Shown here: positions 1 to 9,599 of the stretch, in pieces
Numbering within the stretch: the first letter of the stretch is position 1
Layout: each line of letters opens with the position of its first letter
DNA from: Lysobacteraceae bacterium SCN 69-320
Lineage (GTDB): Bacteria > Pseudomonadota > Gammaproteobacteria > Xanthomonadales > Rhodanobacteraceae
DNA: 64,000 bases
Assembly (NCBI GenBank): GCA_001725155.1
Contig: MEFP01000002.1
Location: 1-64,000, forward strand
Direction: 5' to 3'
Translations under genes and position numbers: made by a program
Notes under the pieces: generated by a model
Database searches by the model: none
Told to the model about the DNA's origin: nothing
What the model saw: the letters and a program-made list of their open reading frames with translations, nothing else

Positions 1-1
1 C

Positions 2-94
2 GCTCCGATCGCGATGGAAGAAGGTCTGCGCTTCGCGATCCGCGAAGGCGGCCGTACCGTCGGCGCCGGCGTCGTCGCCAAGATCTTCAAGTAA
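2..94 (+). CDS. tuf: elongation factor Tu, C-terminal end (partial)
   Basis: Only the last 30 codons are in the window. They read [20 protein letters not shown] followed by VVAKIFK and a TAA stop, which is the very conserved end of domain 3 of EF-Tu, the GTPase that delivers aminoacyl-tRNA to the ribosome. The gene enters from the left edge. tuf directly upstream of rpsJ is the usual str-S10 arrangement in gammaproteobacteria. Identity is certain from the tail; length and start cannot be judged. Confidence 0.95.
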
Positions 95-108
95 GAAAAG
101 CAGTATTT

Positions 109-133
109 GCCGCCCTGTAAGAAGCAGGGCGGC
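109..133 (+). other. inverted repeat after tuf
   Basis: A perfect 9-bp stem (GCCGCCCTG / CAGGGCGGC) with a 7-nt loop begins 15 nt after the tuf stop. It has no T-tract, so it is not a classical intrinsic terminator; it may stabilise the tuf mRNA 3' end or weakly terminate. Confidence 0.45.
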
Positions 134-205
134 CCCTACAGCGAAAAGAGGCACAGGATGTGCCTCGTGTTCGCCAGACACGGAGTCGTCGCGTATCGAG
201 CCCGC

Positions 206-234
206 TTGACGGGCGCCTGTGCGCGTACTACACT
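206..234 (+). promoter_or_regulatory. sigma-70-type promoter of the S10 operon
   Basis: TTGACG at 206-211 and TACACT at 229-234 are separated by exactly 17 nt, an excellent match to the housekeeping promoter. Transcription would begin near 240-242, right at the base of the hairpin described next and about 100 nt before rpsJ. It would let the S10 operon be transcribed independently of tuf. Confidence 0.7.
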
Positions 235-243
235 TTCATGTCT

Positions 244-279
244 GGGCGGACCAGTTTTTACTGGTTCGCCCGATTTTTT
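244..279 (+). terminator. intrinsic terminator / S10 leader attenuator hairpin
   Basis: A 12-bp stem (244-255 with 260-271, one G-T pair) closes a TTTT loop and is followed by GA and six T (274-279). This is a complete rho-independent terminator shape. It could end tuf transcripts, but it also lies at the first nucleotides of any transcript from the promoter at 206-234, so it may act as an attenuator or a 5' stabilising hairpin for the S10 mRNA. The E. coli S10 leader uses L4-dependent attenuation, but that leader is longer and differently built. Confidence 0.7.
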
Positions 280-337
280 GGGGATCGGCACATGACGTTG
301 CCGCCTCCCGTCGCTCTTTTACTGAAGGATTTCGGCC

Positions 338-649
338 ATGGCGGACCAAAAGATCCGTATTCGACTGAAGGCATTCGATCATCGCCTGATCGACCGCTCC
401 GCGAGCGAAATCGTGGAGACCGCGAAGCGCACCGGCGCTCAGGTGCGCGGACCCATTCCGCTGCCGACCAAGATCGAACGCTACACCGTGCTGGTGTCGC
501 CGCACGTCGACAAGGACGCGCGTGACCAGTACGAGACCCGCACCCACAAGCGCGTGCTGGATATCGTCGATCCCAATGACAAGACCGTGGACGCCCTGAT
601 GAAGCTCGACCTCGCCGCCGGCGTGGACGTGCAGATCAAGCTTTACTGA
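338..649 (+). CDS. rpsJ: 30S ribosomal protein S10 (NusE)
   Basis: The 103-residue product ([20 protein letters not shown]...) matches S10 end to end at the family length. S10 sits in the head of the small subunit and, as NusE, binds NusB in antitermination complexes. It is the first gene of the S10 operon, preceded by a GAAGGAT ribosome-binding site and by the promoter and hairpin described above. rplC follows after 33 nt. Confidence 0.98.
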   Translation: MADQKIRIRLKAFDHRLIDRSASEIVETAKRTGAQVRGPIPLPTKIERYTVLVSPHVDKDARDQYETRTHKRVLDIVDPNDKTVDALMKLDLAAGVDVQIKLY

Positions 650-682
650 GTTCGGGCGTAGCACAGGCAACAGGACACGAAC

Positions 683-1324
683 ATGAGTATCGGATTGGTT
701 GGCCGCAAGTGCGGCATGAGCCGAGTCTTCACTGAAGACGGTCGCTCGATTCCGGTGACCCTGATTGAAGCGACGCCGAACCGCGTCACGCAGATCAAGA
801 CGGTCGAGAACGACGGTTACAACGCCGTGCAGGTCACTGCTGGCAGCAAGCGCGCGTCGCTGGTGAACAAGGCGGCCGCAGGTCACTACGCCAAGGCCAA
901 GGTCGAAGCCGGCCGCGGTCTCTGGGAATTCCGCGTCGACGCCGCCGAAGTCGGTGGTTTCAATGTCGGCGGCGAAGTGAAGGCCGATGAGGTCTTCAAG
1001 GTCGGCCAGCTGGTCGACGTGCAGGGCGTCAGCAAGGGTAAGGGCTTCCAGGGCACGATCAAGCGCTGGAACTTCACCATGGGTGACGCGACCCACGGTA
1101 ACTCGCTGTCGCATCGCGCGCCGGGTTCTATCGGTCAGCGCCAGACGCCGGGTCGCGTGTTCCCGGGCAAGAAGATGTCCGGCCACATGGGCAACGTCAC
1201 GCGTTCGGCCATGAATCTCGAAGTCGTGCAGATCGACGCCGAGCGTCACCTGATCGCCGTGAAGGGCGCGGTGCCGGGCTCGACCGGCGGCGACGTCATT
1301 GTCCGCGCGGCTGCGAAGGCCTGA
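683..1324 (+). CDS. rplC: 50S ribosomal protein L3
   Basis: The 213-residue product has the L3 features [17 protein letters not shown] and the basic loop [20 protein letters not shown] that reaches towards the peptidyl transferase centre, including the Q that PrmB methylates in enterobacteria. Length is close to E. coli L3 (209). Second gene of the S10 operon; the stop is 11 nt before rplD. Confidence 0.98.
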   Translation: MSIGLVGRKCGMSRVFTEDGRSIPVTLIEATPNRVTQIKTVENDGYNAVQVTAGSKRASLVNKAAAGHYAKAKVEAGRGLWEFRVDAAEVGGFNVGGEVKADEVFKVGQLVDVQGVSKGKGFQGTIKRWNFTMGDATHGNSLSHRAPGSIGQRQTPGRVFPGKKMSGHMGNVTRSAMNLEVVQIDAERHLIAVKGAVPGSTGGDVIVRAAAKA

Positions 1325-1335
1325 GGAGCGACGCC

Positions 1336-1941
1336 ATGGAACTCAATGTTATCGGTGCTTCGCCGCTGAACGTTTCCGAAGCCGTGTTCGGCAAGGAATT
1401 CCGCGGTGACCTCGTGCACCAGGTCGTTACGGCCTATCGCAATGCCGGTCGTGCAGGCACCAAGGCGCAGCTGTCGCGCTCGGAAGTGTCCGGCACCACC
1501 AAGAAGTTCAAGAAGCAGAAGGGCGGCGGCGCCCGCCACGGCGACTACCGTGCTCCGATCTTCGTCGGCGGTGGTGTCGCGTTCGCTGCCAAGCCGCGCG
1601 ACTTCTCGCAGAAGGTCAACAAGAAGATGTTCCGCGGTGCGCTTGCCTCGATCCTGTCCGAGCTGATCCGTCAGGATCGCCTGAAGGTCGTGGCTGACTT
1701 CGACGTCGACGCACCCAAGACCAAGGGCCTGGTCGCCAAGCTCGGCGAACTGAAGTTCACGGGCAAGACGATCATCGTCAGCGAGAACGTCAGCGAGAAC
1801 CTGTATCTCGCCGCGCGCAACAACCACAAGGTGCTTGAAGTCGTCGATACCAACGCGCTGAACCCGGTCGCACTCGTGCGCGCCGATCACGTCGTGGTGA
1901 CCGTCGATGCGGTCAAGAAGATCGAGGAGTGGCTGGCATGA
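1336..1941 (+). CDS. rplD: 50S ribosomal protein L4
   Basis: 201 residues, the same length as E. coli L4. The extended loop [19 protein letters not shown] lines the exit tunnel. L4 is the known autoregulator of the S10 operon in E. coli; whether it acts on the short leader here is open. The stop overlaps the rplW start (ATGA). Confidence 0.98.
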   Translation: MELNVIGASPLNVSEAVFGKEFRGDLVHQVVTAYRNAGRAGTKAQLSRSEVSGTTKKFKKQKGGGARHGDYRAPIFVGGGVAFAAKPRDFSQKVNKKMFRGALASILSELIRQDRLKVVADFDVDAPKTKGLVAKLGELKFTGKTIIVSENVSENLYLAARNNHKVLEVVDTNALNPVALVRADHVVVTVDAVKKIEEWLA

Positions 1942-2228
1942 ACGAGCGTCTCCTGAACGTGATTCGCGCGCCGCGCATTTCGGAAAAAACCGCGCGTCTT
2001 GCCGAGTCCAACCAGTATGTGTTTGAAGTCGCGTCGACCGCGACCAAAGCCGACGTGAAGGCCGCCATCGAGCAGCTGTTCAGCGTCACTGTCGAGGCGG
2101 TCAATGTGGTCAATGCCAAGGGCAAGACCAAGACCTTCCGTTTCCGTTCGGGCCGTCGTTCGGACCAGCGCAAGGCGTATGTCCGCCTCGCCGCCGGTCA
2201 GAGCATCGACGTAACGGCCAAGGCCTAA
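1938..2228 (+). CDS. rplW: 50S ribosomal protein L23
   Basis: 96 residues starting [20 protein letters not shown], aligned with the E. coli L23 start. L23 sits at the tunnel exit and docks trigger factor and SRP. I chose ATG 1938, which overlaps the rplD stop as ATGA and has GAGGAG eight nt upstream, over the in-frame GTG at 1929, which lies inside that ribosome-binding site. Confidence 0.96.
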   Translation: MNERLLNVIRAPRISEKTARLAESNQYVFEVASTATKADVKAAIEQLFSVTVEAVNVVNAKGKTKTFRFRSGRRSDQRKAYVRLAAGQSIDVTAKA

Positions 2229-2240
2229 GGTGGGAAACCC

Positions 2241-3068
2241 ATGGCACTGATTGATTACAAGCCGACTTCTGCTGGACGCCGCGCAATGGTTCGCGTGGTT
2301 ACGCCGGGCCTGCACAAAGGCGCGCCGTACGCTGCTCTGACCGAATCGCAGAACAAGACCGGCGGCCGCAACAACAATGGCCGCATCACCACCCGTCACA
2401 AGGGCGGTGGCTCCAAGCAGCACTACCGCATCATCGACTTCAAGCGCGACAAGGAAGGCATCCCGGCGCGCGTCGAACGTCTGGAATACGATCCGAACCG
2501 CACCGCGCACATCGCGCTGCTGTGCTATGCCGACGGCGAGCGTCGCTACATCATCGCGCCGAAGGGTGTGAAGGAAGGCGACCAGCTGATGGCCGGCCGC
2601 GACGCGCCGATCAAGGTCGGCAACGCGCTGCCGCTGCGCAACATCCCGGTCGGCTCGACGGTTCACTGCATCGAGATGAAGCCGGGCAAGGGCGCCCAGA
2701 TCGCGCGTGCCGCCGGCGGCTCGGCCCAGCTCGTCGCTCGCGAAGGCGGTTACGCCACGCTGCGCCTGCGCTCGGGCGAAATGCGCAAGGTTCCCGCCGA
2801 TTGCGTTGCGACGCTCGGCGAAGTCGGCAATTCCGAGCACAACCTCGAGAACATCGGCAAGGCCGGTGCGCAGCGTTGGCGCGGTGTTCGCCCGACCGTC
2901 CGCGGTGCGGCCATGAACCCGGTCGACCATCCGCACGGTGGTGGTGAAGCTCGCGCCGGACAGGGTAATCCGCACCCGGTCTCGCCGTGGGGCATGCCGA
3001 CCAAGGGTTACAAGACGCGCAAGAACAAGCGCACTTCCCAGTTCATCGTGCGCGATCGTCGCGGCTGA
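2241..3068 (+). CDS. rplB: 50S ribosomal protein L2
   Basis: 275 residues (E. coli 273). It carries the invariant [17 protein letters not shown] motif with the histidine long associated with the peptidyl transferase region, and the early [18 protein letters not shown] stretch. L2 helps join the subunits. The stop is 12 nt before rpsS. Confidence 0.98.
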   Translation: MALIDYKPTSAGRRAMVRVVTPGLHKGAPYAALTESQNKTGGRNNNGRITTRHKGGGSKQHYRIIDFKRDKEGIPARVERLEYDPNRTAHIALLCYADGERRYIIAPKGVKEGDQLMAGRDAPIKVGNALPLRNIPVGSTVHCIEMKPGKGAQIARAAGGSAQLVAREGGYATLRLRSGEMRKVPADCVATLGEVGNSEHNLENIGKAGAQRWRGVRPTVRGAAMNPVDHPHGGGEARAGQGNPHPVSPWGMPTKGYKTRKNKRTSQFIVRDRRG

Positions 3069-3080
3069 TAGGTACTTATC

Positions 3081-3359
3081 ATGGCTCGTTCACTGAAGAA
3101 AGGCCCGTTCATCGACCTGCACCTGCAAAAGAAGGTGGAGGCCGCTGCTGCCGCCAACAACAAGCGCCCGATCAAGACCTGGTCGCGCCGTTCGATGGTC
3201 CTGCCGGAGATGGTCGGTCTCACGATCGCCGTCCACAACGGCAAGGCGCACATCCCGGTGCTGGTCAACGAAAACATGGTCGGCCACAAGCTCGGCGAGT
3301 TCGCCATGACCCGTACGTTCAAGGGTCATTCCGGCGACAAGAAAGCCGATAAGAAGTAA
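3081..3359 (+). CDS. rpsS: 30S ribosomal protein S19
   Basis: 92 residues, family length, with [15 protein letters not shown] at the start and [20 protein letters not shown] in the centre. S19 pairs with S13 in the head of the 30S subunit near the A site. Central S10-operon position between rplB and rplV. Confidence 0.98.
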   Translation: MARSLKKGPFIDLHLQKKVEAAAAANNKRPIKTWSRRSMVLPEMVGLTIAVHNGKAHIPVLVNENMVGHKLGEFAMTRTFKGHSGDKKADKK

Positions 3360-3370
3360 AGGACACTGCG

Positions 3371-3706
3371 ATGGAAACCAAAGCAATCCTGCGCAGCGCG
3401 CGCATTTCGCCGCAGAAGGTCCGCCTGGTCGCTGATCAGGTTCGTGGCATGCCCGTCGACCGCGCCACCAATCTGCTGACGTTCAGCGACAAGAAGGCCG
3501 CGCACCTCGTCAAGAAGGTGCTGCTGTCGGCTATCGCCAACGCCGAGAACAACGACGGCGCCGACGTCGACGAGCTGAAGGTCGCCAAGATCTTCGTCGA
3601 CGAGGGCCCGACCCTGAAGCGTTTCGCCGCCCGCGCCAAGGGCCGCGGCACGCGCATCATCAAGCGGACCAGCCACATCACTGTGGTTGTCGGTACCGGC
3701 AGCTAA
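3371..3706 (+). CDS. rplV: 50S ribosomal protein L22
   Basis: 111 residues with the L22 core ([17 protein letters not shown]) and the beta-hairpin tip [19 protein letters not shown] that forms part of the exit-tunnel constriction, where macrolide resistance mutations map in other bacteria. Starts 12 nt after rpsS with GGACACTGCG upstream. Confidence 0.98.
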   Translation: METKAILRSARISPQKVRLVADQVRGMPVDRATNLLTFSDKKAAHLVKKVLLSAIANAENNDGADVDELKVAKIFVDEGPTLKRFAARAKGRGTRIIKRTSHITVVVGTGS

Positions 3707-3723
3707 GCGAAGGACTTAGAACG

Positions 3724-4431
3724 ATGGGTCACAAAGTTCATCCTACCGGTATCCGCCTTGGCATCGCCAAGGAATGGAACTCCAAGTGGTATGCCAACAA
3801 GCGCGAGTTTGCTGGCTACCTGGCCGCCGACCTCAAGGTGCGTGAGGTTCTGAAGAAGAAGCTCGCGCAGGCCGGCATCAGCAAGATCCTCATCGAGCGT
3901 CCGGCCAAGACCGCGCGCGTGACGATTCACACCGCCCGTCCGGGCGTCGTGATCGGCAAGAAGGGCGAGGACATCGAGAAGCTGCGCAAGGAAGTCTCGA
4001 CGATCATGGGCGTTCCGGCCCATATCAACGTGACTGAAGTGCGCAAGCCGGAGCTCGACGCCCAGCTCGTCGCCGAATCCATCGCGCAGCAGCTGGAGCG
4101 CCGCATCATGTTCCGTCGCGCAATGAAGCGCGCGGTGCAGAACGCGATGCGCATAGGCGCGCTCGGGATCAAGGTCAACGTCGCCGGCCGACTCAACGGT
4201 GCGGAAATCGCCCGTTCCGAGTGGTACCGCGAAGGCCGTGTGCCGCTGCACACCCTGCGCGCCGACATCGACTATGGCTTCGCGGAAGCGACCACCACCT
4301 ACGGCATCATCGGCATCAAGGTGTGGGTCTACAAGGGCGAAATCTTCGACCTCGCACAGGCGGCTGAAGCTGCCAAGGCCGAGGCCAGCGAAGAGCGTCC
4401 GCAGCGCCGCGCGCCGAAGCAAGGAGCCTGA
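3724..4431 (+). CDS. rpsC: 30S ribosomal protein S3
   Basis: 235 residues. The KH RNA-binding signature GKKG is at residues 78-81 ([14 protein letters not shown]), followed by the C-terminal S3 domain. S3 lines the mRNA entry channel and has helicase activity with S4. The last ~20 residues are Ala/Lys/Arg-rich, as is common. AAGGAG near its stop serves rplP, which begins 2 nt later. Confidence 0.98.
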   Translation: MGHKVHPTGIRLGIAKEWNSKWYANKREFAGYLAADLKVREVLKKKLAQAGISKILIERPAKTARVTIHTARPGVVIGKKGEDIEKLRKEVSTIMGVPAHINVTEVRKPELDAQLVAESIAQQLERRIMFRRAMKRAVQNAMRIGALGIKVNVAGRLNGAEIARSEWYREGRVPLHTLRADIDYGFAEATTTYGIIGIKVWVYKGEIFDLAQAAEAAKAEASEERPQRRAPKQGA

Positions 4432-4433
4432 TC

Positions 4434-4847
4434 ATGCTGCAACCCAAGCGCACCAAGTACCGCAAGGTATTCAAGGGCCGCAACGATGGCCTGAGCTTCG
4501 TCGCCAACAAGGTCAGCTTCGGCGAATACGGCCTGAAGTCGACCGAGTTCGGCCAGCTGACCTCGCGTCAGATCGAAGCCGCCCGTCGCTGCATCACCCG
4601 CTTCGTCAAGCGCGGCGGCAAGCTGTGGATCCGCGTTTTCCCCGACAAGCCGATCACCAAGAAGCCCATCGAAGTTCGAATGGGTGCCGGTAAGGGCAAC
4701 GTCGAGTACTGGGTCGCGCCGATCCAGCCGGGCCGCATGCTGTACGAGATCGAGGGCGTCGATGAAGCCGCCGCACGCGAAGCGTTCCGCCTCGCTGCCG
4801 CCAAGCTCTCGGTCAAGACCCAATTCGTGACCCGGACGGTGCTGTGA
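4434..4847 (+). CDS. rplP: 50S ribosomal protein L16
   Basis: 137 residues (E. coli 136), beginning [21 protein letters not shown]16 binds near the A-site tRNA elbow. It contains the conserved [20 protein letters not shown] segment. Its stop overlaps the rpmC start (TGATG), so the two are likely translationally coupled. Confidence 0.98.
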   Translation: MLQPKRTKYRKVFKGRNDGLSFVANKVSFGEYGLKSTEFGQLTSRQIEAARRCITRFVKRGGKLWIRVFPDKPITKKPIEVRMGAGKGNVEYWVAPIQPGRMLYEIEGVDEAAAREAFRLAAAKLSVKTQFVTRTVL

Positions 4848-5032
4848 TGGAACTGAAAGAACTTCGTACCAAGTCCGCGCAGGATCTCACCGCCCACCTC
4901 GGCGAGCTGCGCAATGAGCAGTTCAAGCTGCGAATGCAGAAAGGCTCCGGCCAGCTGACCCAGACGCACCAGATCTCGAGCGTTCGCCGCGAGATTGCGA
5001 CGGTCAAGATGCTGCTCGGCCAGATGAAGTAA
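4847..5032 (+). CDS. rpmC: 50S ribosomal protein L29
   Basis: 61 residues, [18 protein letters not shown] and onward, typical two-helix L29 at the tunnel exit next to L23. I take ATG 4847, whose A is the last base of the rplP stop; a GTG one codon earlier is also in frame but less likely. Confidence 0.95.
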   Translation: MELKELRTKSAQDLTAHLGELRNEQFKLRMQKGSGQLTQTHQISSVRREIATVKMLLGQMK

Positions 5033-5043
5033 GGACCGAAGCC

Positions 5044-5307
5044 ATGACCGACAATCAGAAGGCCGTCCGCACCATTCAGGGGCGTGTGGTCAGCAACAAG
5101 ATGAACAAGACGGTGACCGTGCTGGTCGAGCGTCAGGTGCAGCACGAGCTGTACGGCAAGATCATCCGCCGTTCGACCAAGTATCACGCCCACGACGAGA
5201 AGAGCGAGTGTCAGGAAGGCGACGTCGTCCGCATCCAGGAATGCGCGCCGCTGTCCAAGACCAAGAACTTCCGCGTGGTCGAGATCGTCACCCGCGCTGC
5301 GCAGTAA
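5044..5307 (+). CDS. rpsQ: 30S ribosomal protein S17
   Basis: 87 residues with the S17 OB-fold signature [19 protein letters not shown] and [21 protein letters not shown] primary 16S rRNA-binding protein. Last gene of the canonical S10 operon; rplN follows after 22 nt without a visible terminator. Confidence 0.97.
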   Translation: MTDNQKAVRTIQGRVVSNKMNKTVTVLVERQVQHELYGKIIRRSTKYHAHDEKSECQEGDVVRIQECAPLSKTKNFRVVEIVTRAAQ

Positions 5308-5329
5308 GAAGGTCTGAGGAGAACCAATC

Positions 5330-5698
5330 ATGATTCAGATGCAGACCTATCTCGCCGCCGCCGACAACTCGGGTGCGCGCGAGCTGATGTGTATCAAGGT
5401 GCTCGGCGGTTCCAAGCGCCGCTACGCCGCGATCGGCGACATCATCAAGGTCACGGTCAAGGATGCGATTCCCCGTGGCAAGGTGAAGAAAGGCGAGGTC
5501 TACGACGCGGTTGTCGTTCGCACCAAGAAGGGCGTGCGTCGTGCCGACGGTTCGCTGATCCGCTTCGACGGCAACGCCGCCGTGCTGCTCAACAACAAGC
5601 TCGAGCCGATCGGCACGCGCATCTTCGGACCGGTCACGCGCGAACTGCGCGGCGAGAAGTTCATGAAGATCGTGTCGCTCGCGCCCGAAGTGCTGTAA
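5330..5698 (+). CDS. rplN: 50S ribosomal protein L14
   Basis: 122 residues, exactly E. coli length. [20 protein letters not shown] at the N-terminus and [18 protein letters not shown] at the end are diagnostic. L14 forms an intersubunit bridge and is the docking point of RsfS. First gene of the spc block, with AGGAG upstream. Confidence 0.98.
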   Translation: MIQMQTYLAAADNSGARELMCIKVLGGSKRRYAAIGDIIKVTVKDAIPRGKVKKGEVYDAVVVRTKKGVRRADGSLIRFDGNAAVLLNNKLEPIGTRIFGPVTRELRGEKFMKIVSLAPEVL

Positions 5699-5711
5699 CG
5701 GGGTCAACGCC

Positions 5712-6026
5712 ATGAATCGTATTCGCAAGGGTGATCGCGTGATCGTGATCACCGGCAAGAACAAGGGCCAGACGGGCGAGGTGCTGCGCATCGCCGAAGA
5801 CCGCGTCTTCGTCGCCGGCCTGAACATGATCAAGCGCCACACGAAGCCGAACCCGCAGGCCAACCAGCCGGGCGGTATCGTGGAACGCGAAGCTTCCATC
5901 CATAATTCCAACGTGCAGCTGGTCAATCCGGCGACGGGCAAGGGCGAACGCGTCGGCTACAAAGTCCTCGAGGACGGCCGCAAGGTGCGTGTGTTCCGCA
6001 AGTCCGGCGAAATGGTTGACGCTTGA
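5712..6026 (+). CDS. rplX: 50S ribosomal protein L24
   Basis: 104 residues, with the KOW motif at the start ([19 protein letters not shown]). L24 is an assembly-initiator protein of the 50S subunit. Its stop (TGA) is 11 nt before the chosen rplE start. Confidence 0.97.
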   Translation: MNRIRKGDRVIVITGKNKGQTGEVLRIAEDRVFVAGLNMIKRHTKPNPQANQPGGIVEREASIHNSNVQLVNPATGKGERVGYKVLEDGRKVRVFRKSGEMVDA

Positions 6027-6037
6027 GGATTGCCGTA

Positions 6038-6577
6038 ATGACCCGCCTTGAAAAACACTACAAAGATGTCGTCGTGCCCAAGCTGATGCAGCGCTTCGGC
6101 TACGCCAACGTCATGCAGGTGCCTCGTCTGACCAAGATCACGCTGAACATGGGCGTGGGCGAAGCGGTCGGTAACAAGAAGGTGCTTGAGAACGCGCTGG
6201 ACGACATGAGCAAGATCGCTGGCCAGAAGCCGGTCACGACCAAGGCGCGTGTTTCGGTCGCCTCGTTCAAGATCCGCGAAGGCTGGCCGATCGGCTGCAA
6301 GGTCACGCTGCGCCGCGCGCACATGTTCGAGTTCCTCGACCGCCTGGTCAGCATCGCGCTGCCGCGCGTTCGCGACTTCCGCGGCGTGTCGGGCCGCGCC
6401 TTCGATGGCCGTGGCAACTACAACATGGGCATCAAGGAACAGATCATCTTCCCGGAAATCGATTTCGACCAGGTCGACGCCATGCGCGGCATGGACATCT
6501 CGATCGCGACCACCGCGAAGTCCGACGAAGAAGCCCGTGCCCTGCTGGAAGCCTTCAGCTTCCCGTTCCGCAACTGA
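6038..6577 (+). CDS. rplE: 50S ribosomal protein L5
   Basis: 179 residues, the same as E. coli L5, beginning [21 protein letters not shown]5 binds 5S rRNA and contacts P-site tRNA. I chose ATG 6038 over an upstream in-frame TTG (6023) because it gives the family length and has GAGG at 6025-6028, overlapping the rplX stop. Confidence 0.97.
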   Translation: MTRLEKHYKDVVVPKLMQRFGYANVMQVPRLTKITLNMGVGEAVGNKKVLENALDDMSKIAGQKPVTTKARVSVASFKIREGWPIGCKVTLRRAHMFEFLDRLVSIALPRVRDFRGVSGRAFDGRGNYNMGIKEQIIFPEIDFDQVDAMRGMDISIATTAKSDEEARALLEAFSFPFRN

Positions 6578-6594
6578 TTCGCGAGGATTCTGAG

Positions 6595-6900
6595 ATGGCT
6601 AAGACCTGCATGGTTAATCGCGAAGTCAAGCGCGAGAAGCTGGCCAAGAAGTACGCCGCCAAGCGCGACGAGCTGAAGAAAATCGTCAGCAGCGTTAGCG
6701 CGAGCTATGAAGAGAAGATGGCGGCCTCCGCCAAGCTGCAGCAGCTGCCGCGCGATTCCAGCGAATCGCGCCAGCGCAACCGTTGTGAACTGACCGGCCG
6801 CAGCCGCGGCGTCTACCGCAAGTTCGGCCTCGGCCGCAACAAGCTGCGTGAGGCGACCATGCGCGGCGACGTGCCCGGTCTGCGTAAAGCCAGCTGGTAA
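6595..6900 (+). CDS. rpsN: 30S ribosomal protein S14 (zinc-free form)
   Basis: 101 residues, the long version of S14 without the CxxC...CxxC zinc ribbon of the short form. The conserved [19 protein letters not shown] block is present. S14 is in the 30S head beside S3 and S10. 17 nt after rplE. Confidence 0.97.
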   Translation: MAKTCMVNREVKREKLAKKYAAKRDELKKIVSSVSASYEEKMAASAKLQQLPRDSSESRQRNRCELTGRSRGVYRKFGLGRNKLREATMRGDVPGLRKASW

Positions 6901-6940
6901 GCAGTCCAGCGGATATCGGTGCTAACTCGAGGATTCAACA

Positions 6941-7336
6941 ATGAGCATGACTGATCCCATCGCCGACATGTTCACCCGCATTCGCAATGCCCAGCTCACG
7001 GGCAAGGCGACGGTGCGCATGCCGAGCTCCAAGATCAAGCTGGCCCTGGCCAAGCTGCTGAAGGAAGAAGGCTACATCCGTGACGCGCAGGTCAACGCCG
7101 TCGAGGGCAAGCCGGAACTCGAAATCGCCCTGAAGTACTACGAGGGCAAGCCGGTCATCGAACGTCTCGAGCGCGTTTCGCGTTCGGGTCTGCGCGTATA
7201 CCGCGGCAAGGACGAGCTGCCGAAGGTGCTCGGTGGTCTGGGCGTCTCCATCGTTTCGACGTCGAGCGGCCTCATGACCGATGCGCAGGCGCGGGCCAAG
7301 GGCCTGGGCGGCGAAGTCATCGGCCTGGTCGCCTAA
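6941..7336 (+). CDS. rpsH: 30S ribosomal protein S8
   Basis: 131 residues starting [19 protein letters not shown] and ending with the S8 C-terminal motif [20 protein letters not shown]. In E. coli S8 is the translational repressor of the spc operon; no binding site was tested here. It is 40 nt downstream of rpsN, with GAGGATT upstream. Confidence 0.98.
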   Translation: MSMTDPIADMFTRIRNAQLTGKATVRMPSSKIKLALAKLLKEEGYIRDAQVNAVEGKPELEIALKYYEGKPVIERLERVSRSGLRVYRGKDELPKVLGGLGVSIVSTSSGLMTDAQARAKGLGGEVIGLVA

Positions 7337-7349
7337 GAGGAGATAGCCA

Positions 7350-7877
7350 ATGTCCCGCGTAGCAAAACTGCCGATCGCCCTGCCGAAGGGCGTCGAATGC
7401 CAGGTGGCCGCCGACGGCGTCACCGTCAAGGGCCCCAAGGGCGCGCTGAAGTCGGTCGCCTTCCCGGGCGTCGAGATCGCCGTCAACAGCGGTGAGCTGA
7501 CCTGCAAGCCCGTCGCGATCGCCGACGACAAGCTGGCCGGTACGGCGCGCGCCGTGCTGAACAACATGGTGAAGGGTGTCAGCGAAGGCTATGTCCGCAA
7601 GCTCGAACTCGTCGGCGTCGGTTACCGCGCCGCGATGCAGGGCAAGGATCTGAGCCTGACGCTCGGCTTCTCGCACCCGGTCCTGTTCCAGGCGCCGGAA
7701 GGCGTCACGATGGAAACGCCGAGCCAGACCGAAATCCTGATCAAGGGTGCGGACAAGCAGGCTGTCGGCCAGGCTGCCGCCAAGATTCGCGGTTTCCGTC
7801 CGCCGGAACCCTACAAGGGCAAGGGCGTGCGTTATTCCGGCGAGAAGATCACCCTGAAGGAAGCCAAGAAGGCCTAA
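7350..7877 (+). CDS. rplF: 50S ribosomal protein L6
   Basis: 175 residues (E. coli 177). Two tandem L6 folds with the signature [17 protein letters not shown] near the C-terminus. L6 binds the sarcin-ricin loop region. It has AGGAG upstream of its ATG, and a strong hairpin lies between it and rplR. Confidence 0.98.
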   Translation: MSRVAKLPIALPKGVECQVAADGVTVKGPKGALKSVAFPGVEIAVNSGELTCKPVAIADDKLAGTARAVLNNMVKGVSEGYVRKLELVGVGYRAAMQGKDLSLTLGFSHPVLFQAPEGVTMETPSQTEILIKGADKQAVGQAAAKIRGFRPPEPYKGKGVRYSGEKITLKEAKKA

Positions 7878-7884
7878 TGCGTGA

Positions 7885-7907
7885 AAGCCCGGCTCCGTGC
7901 CGGGCTT
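7885..7907 (+). terminator. hairpin between rplF and rplR
   Basis: A perfect 9-bp stem (AAGCCCGGC / GCCGGGCTT) with a TCCGT loop is followed only by CTCC, so termination would be partial. It lies within the spc operon, where it could lower downstream expression or mark a processing site. The ribosome-binding site of rplR follows 20 nt later. Confidence 0.5.
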
Positions 7908-7937
7908 CTCCATACCCTTCAGCTTCGGAGAACGACG

Positions 7938-8291
7938 ATGGAAAAGAAAACTTCCCGCTTGCGCCGCGCCAAGTCGACGCGCGCTCGCATCCGCACCCTC
8001 GCGGTGGCCCGCCTGACCGTGCATCGCACGGGCCAGCACATCTATGCCCAGGTCATTGCTCCGTCGGGCGACAAGGTCATTGCCGCGGCTTCGACCCTGC
8101 AGGACTCGGTGATCGAGGGCCTCAAGGGCACGAAGAACAAGGCCGCCGCCGCGGCGGTCGGCAAGGCTGTCGCCGAGCGCGCCAAGGCCGCCGGCGTCGA
8201 ATCGGTCGCGTTCGACCGTTCGGGCTTCAAGTATCACGGTCGCATCCAGGCCCTGGCCGATGCGGCGCGCGAGGCTGGCCTCAAGTTCTAA
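7938..8291 (+). CDS. rplR: 50S ribosomal protein L18
   Basis: 117 residues, exactly the E. coli length, starting [19 protein letters not shown] and ending [14 protein letters not shown]18 binds 5S rRNA. ATG 7938 has GGAG (7927-7930) upstream; in-frame starts further upstream lie inside the preceding hairpin and lack a ribosome-binding site. Confidence 0.97.
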   Translation: MEKKTSRLRRAKSTRARIRTLAVARLTVHRTGQHIYAQVIAPSGDKVIAAASTLQDSVIEGLKGTKNKAAAAAVGKAVAERAKAAGVESVAFDRSGFKYHGRIQALADAAREAGLKF

Positions 8292-8324
8292 GCAACAACC
8301 CCGTGCGCGGGCACTTGGGATCGG

Positions 8325-8421
8325 CTGTGGTGTCCACAGTTCGGTCTCCGCCCTGCACGGTGCAACGAACCACAACTCCAAGCGGCTCAGGCCGTAAGCA
8401 ACGTGTCCCGCCTGGCGGGAC
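8325..8421 (+). promoter_or_regulatory. structured leader between rplR and rpsE
   Basis: The rplR-rpsE spacer is 144 nt, long for this operon. It contains CTGTGG-TGT-CCACAG (8325-8339) and, just before the rpsE ribosome-binding site, GTCCCGC-CTG-GCGGGAC (8405-8421). It could be a translational control element for rpsE and the genes after it. No function is known. Confidence 0.4.
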
Positions 8422-8435
8422 CACCAAGGTGCACT

Positions 8436-8948
8436 ATGTCCTCTAACGAACGTGAAAATAGCGACGGCATGCTGGAAAAGCTGATCGCCGTGAACCGCGT
8501 GGCCAAGACGGTCAAGGGCGGTCGGCAGATGAGCTTCACCGCGCTGACAGTCGTCGGCGACGGCGACGGCAAGGTCGGCTTCGGCTACGGCAAGGCGCGC
8601 GAAGTGCCGGTTGCCATCCAGAAGGCGATGGAGCGTGCGCGCCGCAACATGACGGCCGTCAAGCTCAATGAAGGCACGTTGTGGCATGCCGTCAAGGCAA
8701 ACCACGGCGCGGCTCGCGTCTACATGCAGCCGGCCTCGGCCGGTACCGGCGTGATCGCCGGCGGCGCGATGCGCGCCGTGCTCGAAGTGGTCGGCGTGAA
8801 GAACGTTCTCGCCAAGGCCGTGGGTTCGCGCAACCCGATCAATCTGGTGCGTGCGACGATCAAGGGCCTGGTCGCGATGGCCTCCCCGGATCGCATCGCC
8901 GCCAAGCGTGGCAAGAGCGTTGCTGAGGTGACTGGTCATGGCGAATAA
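8436..8948 (+). CDS. rpsE: 30S ribosomal protein S5
   Basis: 170 residues (E. coli 167), with [20 protein letters not shown] and the [20 protein letters not shown] segment. S5 is at the mRNA entry site and affects decoding fidelity. ATG 8436 fits the family start and has AAGGTG upstream; the in-frame GTG at 8403 would add eleven non-conserved residues. The 3' end overlaps rpmD by 11 nt. Confidence 0.96.
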   Translation: MSSNERENSDGMLEKLIAVNRVAKTVKGGRQMSFTALTVVGDGDGKVGFGYGKAREVPVAIQKAMERARRNMTAVKLNEGTLWHAVKANHGAARVYMQPASAGTGVIAGGAMRAVLEVVGVKNVLAKAVGSRNPINLVRATIKGLVAMASPDRIAAKRGKSVAEVTGHGE

Positions 8949-9135
8949 CACTGAAAAGACCGTGCGCGTGCGCCTGGTCAAGGGCCTGCGCGGCGTGCAG
9001 GCGCGTCACCGCCTGAGCGTGAAGGCCCTGGGCCTGAACAAGCTCAACGACGTGCGCGAACTGAAGGACAGCCCGCAGGTGCGTGGTCTCATCAACACGG
9101 TCTACTACCTCGTAGCCGTCGAGAACCAGGCCTGA
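8938..9135 (+). CDS. rpmD: 50S ribosomal protein L30
   Basis: 65 residues, typical short bacterial L30 ([20 protein letters not shown] ... [20 protein letters not shown]). It overlaps the end of rpsE in another frame, so its translation is probably coupled to rpsE. Confidence 0.97.
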   Translation: MANNTEKTVRVRLVKGLRGVQARHRLSVKALGLNKLNDVRELKDSPQVRGLINTVYYLVAVENQA

Positions 9136-9160
9136 GCCCTCTAGGAATTCGGAGTACATC

Positions 9161-9595
9161 ATGCGTCTCAATACGCTCAAGCCCGCCGACGGCGCCCGCA
9201 AGGAACGCGTCCGCGTCGGTCGCGGTATCGGTTCCGGTCTCGGCAAGACGGCCGGTCGTGGTCACAAGGGTCAGTACGCTCGTACCGGCAAGGGCAAGGT
9301 CAAGGCCGGCTTCGAAGGCGGTCAGATGCCGCTGCAGCGCCGTCTGCCCAAGGTCGGTTTCCGCTCCAAGACCGCTCACGAGGTCTGCGAAGTCCTGCTG
9401 TACAAGCTGGATTCGCTCAACGTCGACGTGATTGATTTCGACGTGCTGCGCGCCGCCGGTCTGGTCGAGGCCCGCGCCAAGCATGCCAAGATCGTGAAGA
9501 AGGGCGACATCAAGCGCGCGGTCAAGCTGAAGGGCGTGGCGGTCACCGCCGGCGCCAAGGCCGCGATCGAGGCAGCCGGCGGCAGCGCGGAGTAA
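9161..9595 (+). CDS. rplO: 50S ribosomal protein L15
   Basis: 144 residues, family length, with the Gly/Arg-rich N-terminal extension [20 protein letters not shown] and [18 protein letters not shown]15 is a late assembly protein of the 50S. Starts after a GGAG ribosome-binding site and ends 4 nt before secY. Confidence 0.98.
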   Translation: MRLNTLKPADGARKERVRVGRGIGSGLGKTAGRGHKGQYARTGKGKVKAGFEGGQMPLQRRLPKVGFRSKTAHEVCEVLLYKLDSLNVDVIDFDVLRAAGLVEARAKHAKIVKKGDIKRAVKLKGVAVTAGAKAAIEAAGGSAE

Positions 9596-9599
9596 ATCC

